Source of the DNA: Paenibacillus sp. FSL R7-0337
Lineage (GTDB): Bacteria; Bacillota; Bacilli; Paenibacillales; Paenibacillaceae
NCBI RefSeq assembly: GCF_037969875.1
Contig: NZ_CP150218.1
Location: 1,860,001 to 1,924,000, forward strand
Length of the DNA stretch: 64,000 bases
Direction: 5' to 3'
This document shows positions 43,710-54,000 of this stretch, piece after piece. The translations under genes and the position numbers were made by a program. How positions within the stretch are numbered: position 1 is the first letter of the stretch; each line of letters begins with the position of its first letter. The notes under the pieces were generated by a model. The model did not search any database. It was not told where the DNA came from and was given only the letters and a program-made list of their open reading frames with translations.

Positions 43710-44392
43710 AATCTCCCCCTTGCTTTCCACAGACGATTGCTAAAATACATTAGAATTAATGCAATACACAATATAAAAGTTCTTCCAACAAAAAAAGACG
43801 AGTCAAAAAAATGACTGGTAATCCAATCCGGGTTAAACCATATCGAAAAGGCCGGAGAATTCACTGACATCCCTATAACAAGAAAAATAATATTAAATAT
43901 ATTTACGTATACTTGTTTTTTTAATAATAAGCTCAAAAGAGCAGCAATTTGAACGGATATACCAATTGTCGTAAACGAGGTGTAAATTAACGGAAGTATT
44001 AAATCAAAAAAGTTGACTCCATAAAATAACACATGACCTCCGAGAATAAGGATTAAGCAACTGGATTGTGACAGAAAGATAATCCCCCACAAAACACAAA
44101 CTTTACATACAAGATATAGGTAGTTTGAATGCAATTTAGGAATAATGGTTGAATAGATCATCGCTTGCTTATCATCGTCATAAAGAAAAGAATATAGAAT
44201 TGGCATTGCTAAAATACAGAAAAATAATTGTCCGTGCAACAAGAATACCCACATTTCTTTATCCTTTGTACCGGTAGATAAATACAGAAACATAGGTATC
44301 AAAAAAGTGATCAGGAAAACCAAAATGTTATATAATAAATTTTTCTTTAACAACAGTATTTCAAATCGAACTAAAACTTTCACCTCCCTCAC
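43706..44392 (-). CDS. ABC-2-type membrane permease
   Basis: About 228 residues from a GTG at 44392, chosen because it follows the ATPase stop and has GAGGGGG upstream; GTG 44383 is an alternative. About six membrane spans (LVFLITFLIPMFLYLS, LLHGQLFFCILAMPILYSFL, VCVLWGIIFLSQSSCLILI and others) and very few charged residues. It sits next to an ABC ATPase gene, so it is most likely the channel partner. Together with the 392-residue-frame protein downstream it would form a heteromeric transporter, typically for self-protection in peptide operons. Confidence 0.7.
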   Translation of the reverse strand: MREVKVLVRFEILLLKKNLLYNILVFLITFLIPMFLYLSTGTKDKEMWVFLLHGQLFFCILAMPILYSFLYDDDKQAMIYSTIIPKLHSNYLYLVCKVCVLWGIIFLSQSSCLILILGGHVLFYGVNFFDLILPLIYTSFTTIGISVQIAALLSLLLKKQVYVNIFNIIFLVIGMSVNSPAFSIWFNPDWITSHFFDSSFFVGRTFILCIALILMYFSNRLWKARGRL

Positions 44393-44396
44393 TCTA

Positions 44397-45278
44397 TTAA
44401 GGCCCCCTCTCATTATCGGATATATACAGATAAGCATCTTCCAGGTTTGGAGTCTCTAGTGTATATTCCCCATATTTTTCTGGAGGACTATTATCTAGCA
44501 AACGAACTTGCATTAACCCCCTTTTCCTAACAACAGATATGATACGGCTTTCATTACTTAATTGTTGCAACTGCCTTTTATCCACTTCAACTAACCATAT
44601 TTTCCCTTCCACTTTATGGATAGCCTCATCAACACTCCCATTATAAAGACAGCTTCCTTTCTTTAAAATAAGTACATTGTCACAGGTGCTTGAGATATCC
44701 GGTACAATATGCGTAGATAACAATACAATGCGATCTTCCGAAAAACTGTGAAGCAAGTTTCTAAAAGCAATTCGCTCCTTTGGATCAAGCCCCACCGTAG
44801 GTTCATCAATAATTAACAACTGGGGAAGGTTTAACATAGCTTGAGCGATACCAAATCGTTGTTTCATACCGCCTGAAAGTTGCTTGATTTTTTTATGAGC
44901 ATGTTCTTCAAGACCCACTTCAATTAGTCTTTGTGAAATTTCTTCCTGTATTCTTCGTTGACCTATTAACCCCTTTAAAGCAGCAAAATAATTCATGGAT
45001 TCAATGATTGTTGCATCAGGGAAAAAGTCAAAACTTTGTGGAAGATATCCTAACATGGCACGAATTGCATCAGGCTCTTTTCTTAGCGAATATCCAAACA
45101 TACTTACATCGCCCTCGTTAAACCCTAGCAGTGTTGCTAGAATTTTCATTAAGGTAGTTTTACCAGCACCATTATCACCAAGCAAACCAAAAATCCCCTT
45201 ATTAATTTGAAAACTTAACTGATTAATGACTTGATTACTGCCGTATTTTTTACTCAATGCTTCCACTTCAACTGACAA
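44397..45278 (-). CDS. ABC transporter ATP-binding protein
   Basis: 293 residues from a TTG, with AAAGGAGGAAG upstream. Walker A GDNGAGKTT, Q-loop near YLPQSF, signature QLSGGMKQR, Walker B LLIIDEPTVGLD, and H-loop STH are intact. A ~90-residue C-terminal extension (NGSVDEAIHKVEGKIWLVEV) is typical of bacteriocin-immunity and ABC-2 drug-export ATPases (BcrA/CcmA type). It overlaps the maturase gene by 11 bp and precedes the permease genes. Confidence 0.9.
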   Translation of the reverse strand: MSVEVEALSKKYGSNQVINQLSFQINKGIFGLLGDNGAGKTTLMKILATLLGFNEGDVSMFGYSLRKEPDAIRAMLGYLPQSFDFFPDATIIESMNYFAALKGLIGQRRIQEEISQRLIEVGLEEHAHKKIKQLSGGMKQRFGIAQAMLNLPQLLIIDEPTVGLDPKERIAFRNLLHSFSEDRIVLLSTHIVPDISSTCDNVLILKKGSCLYNGSVDEAIHKVEGKIWLVEVDKRQLQQLSNESRIISVVRKRGLMQVRLLDNSPPEKYGEYTLETPNLEDAYLYISDNERGP

Positions 45279-46680
45279 TCATTTCTTCCTCCTTTATCAT
45301 CTTGTTATTAAACAATTTATCTTTATCCTCCTCGTCCAACCTCAAGTATAATCTGATGCAATCATTTATTGCACTTCTAGTAAACTCACAGGAAATTTCT
45401 AGCGGATCTTCTATAGCTCCAGTGTTCTTTAAATTTTCATGTGGGCAATCTCCACCACATAGGTTAATTGCCCAACATTCCCTACACTTTGTTCTTTCTT
45501 CTAGACTAAATTCATTTAATATTTCCTTCTCCCTAAGGCGGGAAACTCCTTCATTCACATTTCCTAGAGAATAATTTTTTTCACTAACAAATCTTTGACA
45601 TGGATACAAATCTCCATGAACATCAACAGCTAGCATATGGGAAGCAGCCCCACAATAATAATGCCGTTTGGAAGATGAATGAACCCTTCTTAGATATTTA
45701 TATATATTTGAGATTTCCCGAGCCTTCTTATACTCCTTACTATGTATTAAAGTCTCAAAATAATTTACCAGTTTGGTGAATTCAAGTGAGTAATCCTCAT
45801 AATCCTTAACATCAAGCATCTGAACTGCAGGATACATAGCAACATTTCGGAATCCAATTTCATTTAAATGTTTTAATGTATAGGTAATATCCAGTTGAAC
45901 CGGTGAGACAGTAGCTCTCGCTGAGATCATTCCATTCTTTCTTAATTTCTCAGTCCTATTAAGAATAAGATCATAGCTGCCTTCTTTATTCTGAAAATAG
46001 CGGTTAAAATCATGAGTTTTCTGATCTCCATCCAGACTCACTTGTATTGCTACCTGATGCTCCATTAAATAGTCAACAACGTCTTTGGTAAGCAAGGTTC
46101 CATTGGTGGTCATACTATACCTTACTCTTTTCCCTGTTAGTTTTTCTTTGCTTTGGACATAAGGAATGATATCCTGAATGAGTTTATAATTAAGTAATGG
46201 CTCTCCACCGAAAAAACAAATGCTTAGTTCTTCCTCCAAAGCTTGATTAAATAAAAAATCTATAGCTTGGGTAGCTGTATCCATGTCCATCCTGCCACGG
46301 TCATTGTATTCTCCATTAACACCATAACAATAAGAACATCTCAGATTACATTCTTGAACCAGCATAAGAATCAGAGAAGAGACCCCGTTTGTCTCTTTTG
46401 TACAAGCACAGGAATCTGTATTAATGTCATCCACTAAATCTTGCACAAGTAAAACTCCTGCTTTCTCTAGCGTAGTAAGTAATTCACTTAACTCTTCCAT
46501 GGTATAATTATTTTTTAGAAGTTGGTAAAGTTCTTCAATAGTTTTCCCGTCACTGTTGCAAATATCTACTATTGTGTCATCGACTTGAAATATCCCGCTA
46601 TTCTCAACATTATATAGATATAAATTATCTTGCTCTTCAAAAAATTTTACAGCTTTAATTTTTATTGGACTATTAAACAT
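45268..46680 (-). CDS. Radical SAM/SPASM peptide maturase (PapB/CteB-like)
   Basis: About 470 residues from the ATG at 46680; a GTG at 46692 sits too close to AAGGAA to be preferred. Residues ~5-80 form an RRE/PqqD-like winged-helix domain (KAVKFFEEQDNLYLYNVE onward) expected to bind the precursor leader. The core motif is ECNLRCSYCYG, with FFGGEPLLN following. The C-terminal SPASM domain has cysteines in YYCGAASHM, LYPCQRF, TKCRECWAINLCGGDCPHE and ISCEFT, enough for two auxiliary clusters. Such enzymes make Cys-to-carbon thioethers in ranthipeptides. The precursor gene lies directly upstream. Confidence 0.92.
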   Translation of the reverse strand: MFNSPIKIKAVKFFEEQDNLYLYNVENSGIFQVDDTIVDICNSDGKTIEELYQLLKNNYTMEELSELLTTLEKAGVLLVQDLVDDINTDSCACTKETNGVSSLILMLVQECNLRCSYCYGVNGEYNDRGRMDMDTATQAIDFLFNQALEEELSICFFGGEPLLNYKLIQDIIPYVQSKEKLTGKRVRYSMTTNGTLLTKDVVDYLMEHQVAIQVSLDGDQKTHDFNRYFQNKEGSYDLILNRTEKLRKNGMISARATVSPVQLDITYTLKHLNEIGFRNVAMYPAVQMLDVKDYEDYSLEFTKLVNYFETLIHSKEYKKAREISNIYKYLRRVHSSSKRHYYCGAASHMLAVDVHGDLYPCQRFVSEKNYSLGNVNEGVSRLREKEILNEFSLEERTKCRECWAINLCGGDCPHENLKNTGAIEDPLEISCEFTRSAINDCIRLYLRLDEEDKDKLFNNKMIKEEEMIVS

Positions 46681-46709
46681 TAATAACTTCACTTCCTTCT
46701 CAAAATATT

Positions 46710-46741
46710 AGAAAGCCTAAGAATTGCTTCTTAGACTTTCT
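46710..46741 (-). terminator. Attenuator hairpin between precursor and maturase
   Basis: AGAAAGCCTAAGAA (46710-46723) pairs with TTCTTAGACTTTCT (46728-46741) with one mismatch and a short loop. On the minus strand it lies after the precursor stop and is followed by AATATTTTG, a weak U-tract. Such hairpins let precursor mRNA exceed maturase mRNA. Confidence 0.65.
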
Positions 46742-46764
46742 TTTGTTTATAGATGAAAATTCAA

Positions 46765-46920
46765 TCAATCCCCATCATTACGAATACACCAACCACTCTC
46801 GTTGTTTCCACAAATAAAGTCAAAAGCATCACAATCTACGCATTTGTCTCTTGCATCGCATGTTATGCAAAACATAGGTGAGACACTGCCACTTGCAACG
46901 ACATTAACAGGTTTAAACAT
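46765..46920 (-). CDS. Ranthipeptide precursor with six CX3D/E motifs (freyrasin/PapA-like)
   Basis: 51 residues, too short for many gene finders, starting at an ATG with AGGAGGT seven bases upstream. The leader is MFKPVNVVASGSVSPMF. The core carries six cysteines at 18, 21, 27, 30, 37 and 45. Each has an acidic residue four positions later: D22, D25, D31, D34, E41 and D49. That is the repeated CX3D pattern of PapA, precursor of freyrasin from Paenibacillus polymyxa, in which the radical SAM enzyme PapB links Cys sulfur to the Asp beta carbon. The adjacent radical SAM/SPASM gene completes the pair. The fifth motif uses Glu. Codons were checked one by one. Confidence 0.9.
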   Translation of the reverse strand: MFKPVNVVASGSVSPMFCITCDARDKCVDCDAFDFICGNNESGWCIRNDGD

Positions 46921-47097
46921 TCGACTACCTCCTATATTTTGGAATTATGTAATACTAAGTTAGTTTAGCTCGTTCGTTCTCTTTTATCTATATATAAAAA
47001 GAATCTTTTTTGAATATTTTGTAAATACCTTTAAATTAATGTATTTTTTTAACTAACAGAGATCATGTTCGGCTTGGTTATTATCAAACGGAATGCA
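46921..47097. promoter_or_regulatory. A+T-rich upstream region of the RiPP operon
   Basis: About 180 bp with no gene. On the minus strand it reads through TTTACA, TTCAAAAAAGATTC and TATATATAG tracts that could form a promoter, for example -35 TTCAAA, 17 bp, then ATAGAT, but no assignment is confident. The right part, from about 47100, changes abruptly to the mosaic pseudogene with high G+C. Confidence 0.4.
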
Positions 47098-47100
47098 TGG

Positions 47101-47921
47101 ACGTAGCGGTTGGTCTCCAACTCCCCCGCATTGCGGGAAGGAGAAAAGGCTCCGGCATTCGCAGCATCTGCATCTGTTAACGGAATCCATCTGAGCAGCA
47201 GCCTGGGCCGTCCCTGTTCGAGGACATTAATGCCGGCCGCAAAAAGTGGTCCGATGTTCCCGAGTTCGCCACCTTCCTGGAGCAAACAGTATGAGGTCTA
47301 CAAGAAAGACTACACCACGACATTCTCAGCGACAGCTACGATATGGCAGTAGGCAAATTCCTGAATCAAGGAAACGGCGATGATGTTCATGGGCGACTGG
47401 CTGATTGTGAACGCGGCCGAGAAGGACCGAATGTGCATCTGGGCCTGATTGCCCCGATGTCCACGATCCGTGTCGTGCAGTGGATGGGCTTCTACGGCAG
47501 CATCACCAGCGTTATTCTGATCTACGCCTCGCTGAATACGGCGTTCAGCGTGTTTCTGTACAGCGGATTCATCAGGTCTATTCCGAAGGCATTGGATGAG
47601 GTCGCTTTTCTGGAGGGGGCGAATACATTCGATGTGTTCTTCAAGATCGTTACCCCGCTGATCGTCCCAGTGAACGCCACCGTAGCGATTATGGTCTTCA
47701 TGTCTGTCTGGAACGACATTACCATTCCGCTCTATTTCCTGACCGACAGCTCAGACTGGACGATGCCGCTCTCAGTGTACAATTTCTACGGCAAGTACAG
47801 CCGGGACTGGAATCTGATCTTCGCAGACCTGGTGTTAACTTCCCTTCCCGTGCTAATCCTGTATATTTTCTGCCAAAAGTACATTGTTAGCGGACTTACG
47901 GCTGGAGCGGTGAAGGGATAA
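47101..47921 (+). pseudogene. Mosaic pseudogene: kinase, binding-protein and permease fragments
   Basis: Three fused pieces on the plus strand. (1) 47103-47205 matches the sensor domain of the kinase at 35461-37257 (ALREGEKAPAFAAS; NGIHLSS). (2) 47211-47448 matches binding-protein codons around 38149-38390 with small insertions and deletions that break the frame. (3) 47455-47921 matches the 3' end of the permease at 39749-40579; the encoded 146 residues are identical. Open frames of up to 192 codons exist but are chimaeric, with no ribosome site or membrane N-terminus, so no functional product is expected. It is a collapsed second copy of the YesM/ABC region. Confidence 0.88.
47455..47921. 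repeat. Right direct repeat flanking the RiPP island
   Basis: Same orientation as 40108-40579. The substitutions I can count are all synonymous (for example CGG/AGG for Arg, GCG CTG/GCA TTG for Ala-Leu), so this copy diverged as a working gene before it was truncated. Confidence 0.85.
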
Positions 47922-47938
47922 TGAATTCCTCTAAACAC

Positions 47939-47982
47939 AGAGCAGCGGTCCTCCCATAGCCGGAGAACCGCTGCTCTTTTTT
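47939..47982 (+). terminator. Rho-independent terminator
   Basis: AGAGCAGCGGT (47939-47949) pairs with ACCGCTGCTCT (47967-47977), followed by six T residues. It is the same stem as at 13518. It faces rightward; the GH59 gene is convergent and ends about 20 bp beyond. Confidence 0.88.
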
Positions 47983-48002
47983 ACTTTATAGTTAGTTTGA
48001 AA

Positions 48003-51000
48003 TTACATATGCTCCAGCAGATTGAAGATGACCTGTGCGCTCTCGGCGCGGGTCATAGTCGCCTGCGGCGCAAATTGCTGATTGCCGCGTCCCTTGATCA
48101 GCCCTGCCTGATCAGCGGTGCTTACAGCATTCTTAGCCCAGTCACGAATCAGGGTATGATCACTGAACGAACTGGAAGCTGATTCACTGCTGCTCTTGCT
48201 TCCCTTCAAATGTTCATATGCCCGGACTATCATTACTGCCATCTCCTCACGGGTAATGAGTTCATTCGGAGCGAAGGCGTCCTTGCTGCGTCCAAGCACG
48301 ATGCCCGCCTCATTCACTGCCGCTACGGATTCGGCATACCACAGCCCCGAGTCCACATCAGCAAATATGGATGGGCTTCCCGTCTTCAGCCCAAGCGCAC
48401 GTGCAATCATCGCGGCGAATTGTGCCCTTGTGACTTCCCCTAGCGGCTGGAACTCGGAGCTGGAGATGCCTTCAATAATATGTTTCGCAGCCATAGATTT
48501 AATAACGCCGCTGGCCCAGCTGTTGCTGCTGACATCCGAGAATGTCTTGTCATATTCGAGTACCGCATACTGGCTGAAATGACTTATTCCGGCGCTAAGC
48601 TTACTGTCTGTCAGCCTGCCGCCCATGTATTCAAGGGCACCATTGGCAGCAATATAGTAGATACCCAGTACGCTGCGGTTAGCACCAGGATCAACCGTGA
48701 AGGTAAGCGTCAACGGCTCATTGAACGTTGCGACCGGTACGGCAGTTCCATCCGCAGCAACAGTTTCCAGGCCAAAGCGGATCACATCACTTGCCGCCGA
48801 TAACCGGACGGACCCGCTCAGCGCAGGGTTATTGATCAGCTGCTCCGCAGCTGTTCTCGCTGTCTTCACTGCGGAGAGCCGGATTGCCATTCCCTCTGGC
48901 TGTCCTCCAGCACCGGCTGTCTTTTCCCGGATGCTCTTCAGCACTTCCGGACTCAGATCAACAGTAAATGTGTGCCAGGCAAGATGCAGGGTGTTCTCTC
49001 CTATAATTCCGGCTAAACCGGCTGGAAGCAGTACCGATTCTGTAGCATCTGTAAGCTGAACGGTTATAGCCCCACCAGCCGGTGCCGGGAAATCAGCCGC
49101 TGTAAGAACCTTCTCCTTCTGCGGCGAAGGGGATGGTGCTACTGTTGGCGAAGGCGTTGCAGCCGGTGCTGATATCCATACTGGCACTTCTGCAGGAGCC
49201 GGTGTTGCTGTCGGTACCGGAGTTGGCGCCTTGGTTGGATTCACTTCCGGCGGCTGCTCCTCTTCTCTTACTGTGACCGTTCTTGTCACTTCAGCAGCCG
49301 CATTGCCTGCTGTATCAGTCACATTATAGTGATAGACATAGCTGCCTGAGGCCGAAGTGTCCAGCGCCGGCACTGTCTCCCCACCCTGCGTAATCGTTGC
49401 GACGATACGCTCTGTAATATCACCGTCTCGATCATCCGCCGCTGTAGCTCCGGCATCTGCATAGCTTGCACCCTTTTCCAATTGAACAGTTGCTTCACCC
49501 AGCAGAGTAATTACCGGCTTCGTTACATCCGGGTCCAGCGCAACTACGACCCGTCTGGTTACCTCAGCAGCTGTGTTGCCTGCCTTATCAGTGACATTAT
49601 AATGGAAGGTATAGATATCTTCCTTGGACGTATCCAGCTCCGTCAAGCCATATACTTCACTAGTCACCGTTGTCGTAATACGGCCAGTGATATCTCCGTC
49701 CTGATCATCATAGGCCGTAGCTCCGGCATCGGTGTATTCTGCACCGATTGGCAGATTGACTGTCGCCTCGCCGATGAGGGTAATAACCGGCGGAACCGTA
49801 TCCGTTACCGGCAGTGTGATTGTTCCGCTGGCAGTGGCTTCTGCCGCTGCTTCTCCCTTGCTTAGGGTTACCGAGAAAGTGAAGCTGCCCTCTGTATCCT
49901 CAGTGGCTGCCTGGAAGGCAGACAAGGTAATGTCCCCCAGGGTAACCCCGGTGCCCTTGAAGCCCGGCATCCCGCTAATGGTCTGCGCCAGCCAGCTCCG
50001 TACAGCTTCTTCACTATTCGCTTGCGCCTTCTTGACGCTGTAAGACGCTCCTTCAATTATGCTCTTCGCTTCAGCAACAGCTTGCTCATTCTCCACACTG
50101 GTCTTATCTCTTGCTACAGCCAGATAGCTGATTAGCGAGGCTTGGCTGAACGTATTGTTCACCGAGTATTTCACCGTACCGTTGACCGGCAGTGTGAAAT
50201 TGTATTGAACACCCGCCCCGCCCGCACCGGCAACAAGGCCTGTCTTCACCGTCTCGGTCACAATCTCTCCCTCAGCGTCAGGATAGCTGAGTGTAATATC
50301 CATCGTCCGGTTCAGGTTATTCCACCAGTCCAGATGATAGGAAGTAACCGTGTATTTGCCAGCACTCAGAGGCAGATTATAGACCAGCGGCGTATTCTTC
50401 GTATTCGAGCTGTACACTCCGGTCTGGGCTTTATTGGTGGTGACTACATCCCCGCCCAGCCCTTTGACACTATAGTTTGTGCCTGTATTCGTATGTCCCC
50501 ATACAGTATCCCCTGTGGACAGTTGATCCGCCTTGTGATTCAGCAGGCTGTCGCCTGCGAGATCCCGGATGGCTGTATACGGCGGGGTGTCGCTATCTCC
50601 GGCAAGACCCATGTCCAGGAAGTACACCAGCCCCGCTGGAACCACTTCAACATAGGCAATGGTCTTCAGGCTTCCATAGGTGCCGGTGACCGCTACCCGT
50701 TCATATGGAGTATCAAAGCTGACCGCATCGAGATTCCACTTCACCGCCACCTGTGTGGTCGTACCGTCTGCAAGTGTGGCCTCTACCTTGGCCGGAAGCT
50801 CCGGCACTTGACCTGCGTAGGTAGCCCTATCTGGAATGGACGCAAGCTCTCTCACATCTCCCAACAGCAGAAGATTAAGGGCAGAAGACAGACGTTCCGC
50901 CAGCTGCGTTGCCCCTTCCTGGTCCAGCCGGTAGAGAACCGGATCATTCAGTGCTGCCTGGGCGGTATCCAGGGCATTCTTGAACATCCTCCAGTCTTGC

Positions 51001-54000
51001 TCCGGGTAGTCGTCTTCCCTGCTGACCGCAACAGCAGCACTCACCGCCTGCTTAAGCTCCGCTGTATCCGGGTTGCCTGCGCCTTCCCCGCCAATGACCG
51101 CTACGGAATCCACAGCGAGGGTTCCGCTCAGCACCTTGATCTGAACCGTATGCTCACCGTAATTCAGTCCACGGATCGTGAAAGTCTGGTACAGCTCCTT
51201 CGCTGCGCCCGCAGCGCCCGAGACTACCAGCGTCTCACCGTCCACCACGGCTTCCAGCTTCGCTGATCCGTCGTTCGGCCCCAGAATATCAAGGCCCGTG
51301 CCGGTAAAACTATACTTCAGCACCGCACCAGCGCCTTGGCTGGTAGAGAGAGAACGCTGATAGACATACATGCCTTTTCCATTCTCATGGGCCCAATTGC
51401 CTTCATAGACCAGCTTCGCACGAGGGACTTCTGCCAGATCAGTCATCTCCAGATTATCCAGTTGCTCGGAGTAATAAGGGGTGTGACCATCTACTTTCTC
51501 TACCTTCAGATTATCGAAGCGGACATGATAGAAGCCGCTGGCGAGCTGCACGCGCCCGGATAGCTTCGCATTCGAATCGGTATAGGAGGCAAGCTCCACC
51601 TGATCCAGATATGCAGTGACCGTGTCACCAGCTACCTGAATGGCAATGTTATGCCACACGTCATATGCCGTATTGAAATCAGGAATCTTCACACCGCCGG
51701 TGCCGGTTGCTGCATTGCCGCTGGCCACAACGGTCCCGCTGGACAGTAGCTGCCAACCGCCATCGAACCAGAACTTGAGCGCATAAGGGGTGCCGTTAAT
51801 CGTCTGCGGTCCGCCCTGGTATCTGGCTCCAACCGCTGCGTAATTGTTCCCTCCATACGTGCTATTCTGTTCAAAAGACACATCGGCACTCGCCTTATAA
51901 TTGGTCCAGCGGTAATCCCCGATAGCAGTAACCGGGTCACCACCATTCCAGGCCCCTCCTACTCCGGTGGTCGTCTGGTCCAGCTGCTGCCGCAGCACAT
52001 AGTTATCCGTGCCATCGACCAGATACCCCTCGAACGCTCCGTTAAGATCCTGCGTATAACGCGGCATGACGCTGTAAGGCCCGCCGCGAGAGCTGACATA
52101 GCTCTGCTCGCCGGTAATCTGTCCGCCCTCTCCAATCACGGGAACGCTCCGGCTGCCGTAATTGAAGTCATCCGCATACAACCACTGGTCTTCCGTATTC
52201 TGCACGGACCCTGTGGCATCGGTATCCAGCACGATACGTTCGCCCTCCACCGGAAGCGGTGTGCTGAACCCTTCCTTATTGCGGTTATCCAGCGTGGTGA
52301 CAGTGACAATAGAGAACGGCTTCACACGGATGGTATACACACCGCTGCCGTCTGCCTGAACATCTCCAATATCTTTCATATAGTTGCTGTTAAAAGCCTG
52401 ACCTGACTCCGCCGCACGGGTCTCCCATATCTCCAAGGAAGGATTGCCGGTATAGGCCATGTTGACAGCCTGAAGCTTGTAGATCTTCTCAACCTCGCTG
52501 TCATTGATAATCACAGTCGAGAAATCCTGCTTGTCAGGTGAAGCCAGGGTCATATAGCTCGGAGTCCCGTTGCGCCCGCTTACCGGGTTCGTGCCGGTTG
52601 CTCCGGTGTAGCTCGCCTGGGGAACGGCCCGCCAGATGCCTGCCGTATTGTCTTCGTTCTCCCAGCCGGTCTTGGCGAACCCGCCAAAATGCTTCAGGAC
52701 CAGCAGTCCCGCGTCATAATGAATGAAGCCCGACCACGGGTCGCGTGCGCTGAGCAGCTCCTTGAACGAGTACTGCCCGCCTTCATAGAAGGAGCCGATC
52801 GCCGGCTGATAGATGAAATGCGTCCGGCGCGAATTCACAAAGCCCTTAATAATGGTATTGCCCATCTCCAGCGGTCCGCCGGTGCCGCCGATCCCCGTCC
52901 CGGGCACAGAAGGGTCCTTCATATTATTGTGAGGACGGAAGGCCGAATTACTGAAGGTGGCCTGTGCTTCACTATTCCAGATCTCCTTGTCGAACTCATC
53001 CGCCAGCCGCTTGAAATTGCCTTGGCTGTCGTCATCGGTGTTGTAATGATACCCGGCAGCGGCCACAGCTTCCCGCAGTGACAGGTCATTCACCAGCGCA
53101 TCGCCGAAGGAGCCGATGCCTACTTCATCGGAAATAACCAGCTTGATGCTGTGATACAGTTCCTTTTCCTGCTCATCCTTGAAGTCTGACGCATCCGCTT
53201 TGACCCTCTCGCCATACTCCTTCGTCCAGGCCAGATCCGGCGCGTGCTCATTGATATGGGGATTCACATAATCCACCATATAGCCGTACTGGCGGTAAGC
53301 AGCCAGTATGGTCTTCTTGTACCAGGTATAAATCTTGTCGTTATTGTTAGCCCAAGCCGGAGCATTCCAGCGCAGGAAGCTTACCTTGACCGCCGGATTG
53401 ACAGCCTTGGCATCGGCCGCAAGCTGGAAGCCGGGGTGCCGGGCTACATTGGCCTCTTCATCTTCCGTGCGCATCGTTGAAGGGTCGGGACCAGTAGAGT
53501 TATTGCGGTCATTGCCCATCTCAATCTTGACATGGTCGATCAAGGGGCGGTCGCCCCCGAACAGAATCTGCAGCAGCTGCGCATAGGCCTCCGGCTGCTC
53601 GGACTTATAGTCCATCAGCAGGGCGCTGGTACTGTTGCCGCTAAGTACGCCGAAGCCCTTGAAGGTCAGCCCGTTAACATTCCCGTCCTTGATGTCCTTG
53701 CCGTCCAGCTGAATTCGGACCGTAGAAGCAGCCGTCTCGCGGGCATTGTCTAACTTCTGCTTGATCGCGCCCTTGGCAACAGCGAACCAGCTAAGGATCG
53801 GCTTCTCCCCGCCGACATTGGCATAGGTTAGTGTCATCGAACTGCTGGTGTCAATATCTCCAGGAACGGTAAATTCACCGGAGATGAACTTCGTCTTGTT
53901 CGTGTTGAACGGTGTAAAAGAAATCGTCTGGGCGACTCCTGCCGTATTCACATATTCCAGCCGTGGCTGAATGGCCCGGTCACGGGTGCCGTACCAGTCA

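Noticed and set aside
46765..46920. Calling the precursor a SCIFF peptide or sactipeptide
   Set aside because: It has six cysteines like SCIFF, but lacks the SCIFF sequence signature; the strict acid at +4 of every Cys fits the CX3D group better.
47343..47921. A 192-codon open frame resembling a permease
   Set aside because: It begins in a frameshifted binding-protein fragment and joins only the last ~146 codons of a permease, with no first membrane spans and no ribosome site, so it is part of the mosaic pseudogene.
50142..51266. A 374-codon plus-strand frame inside the GH59 gene
   Set aside because: Opposite-strand shadow with no motifs and no start signal.
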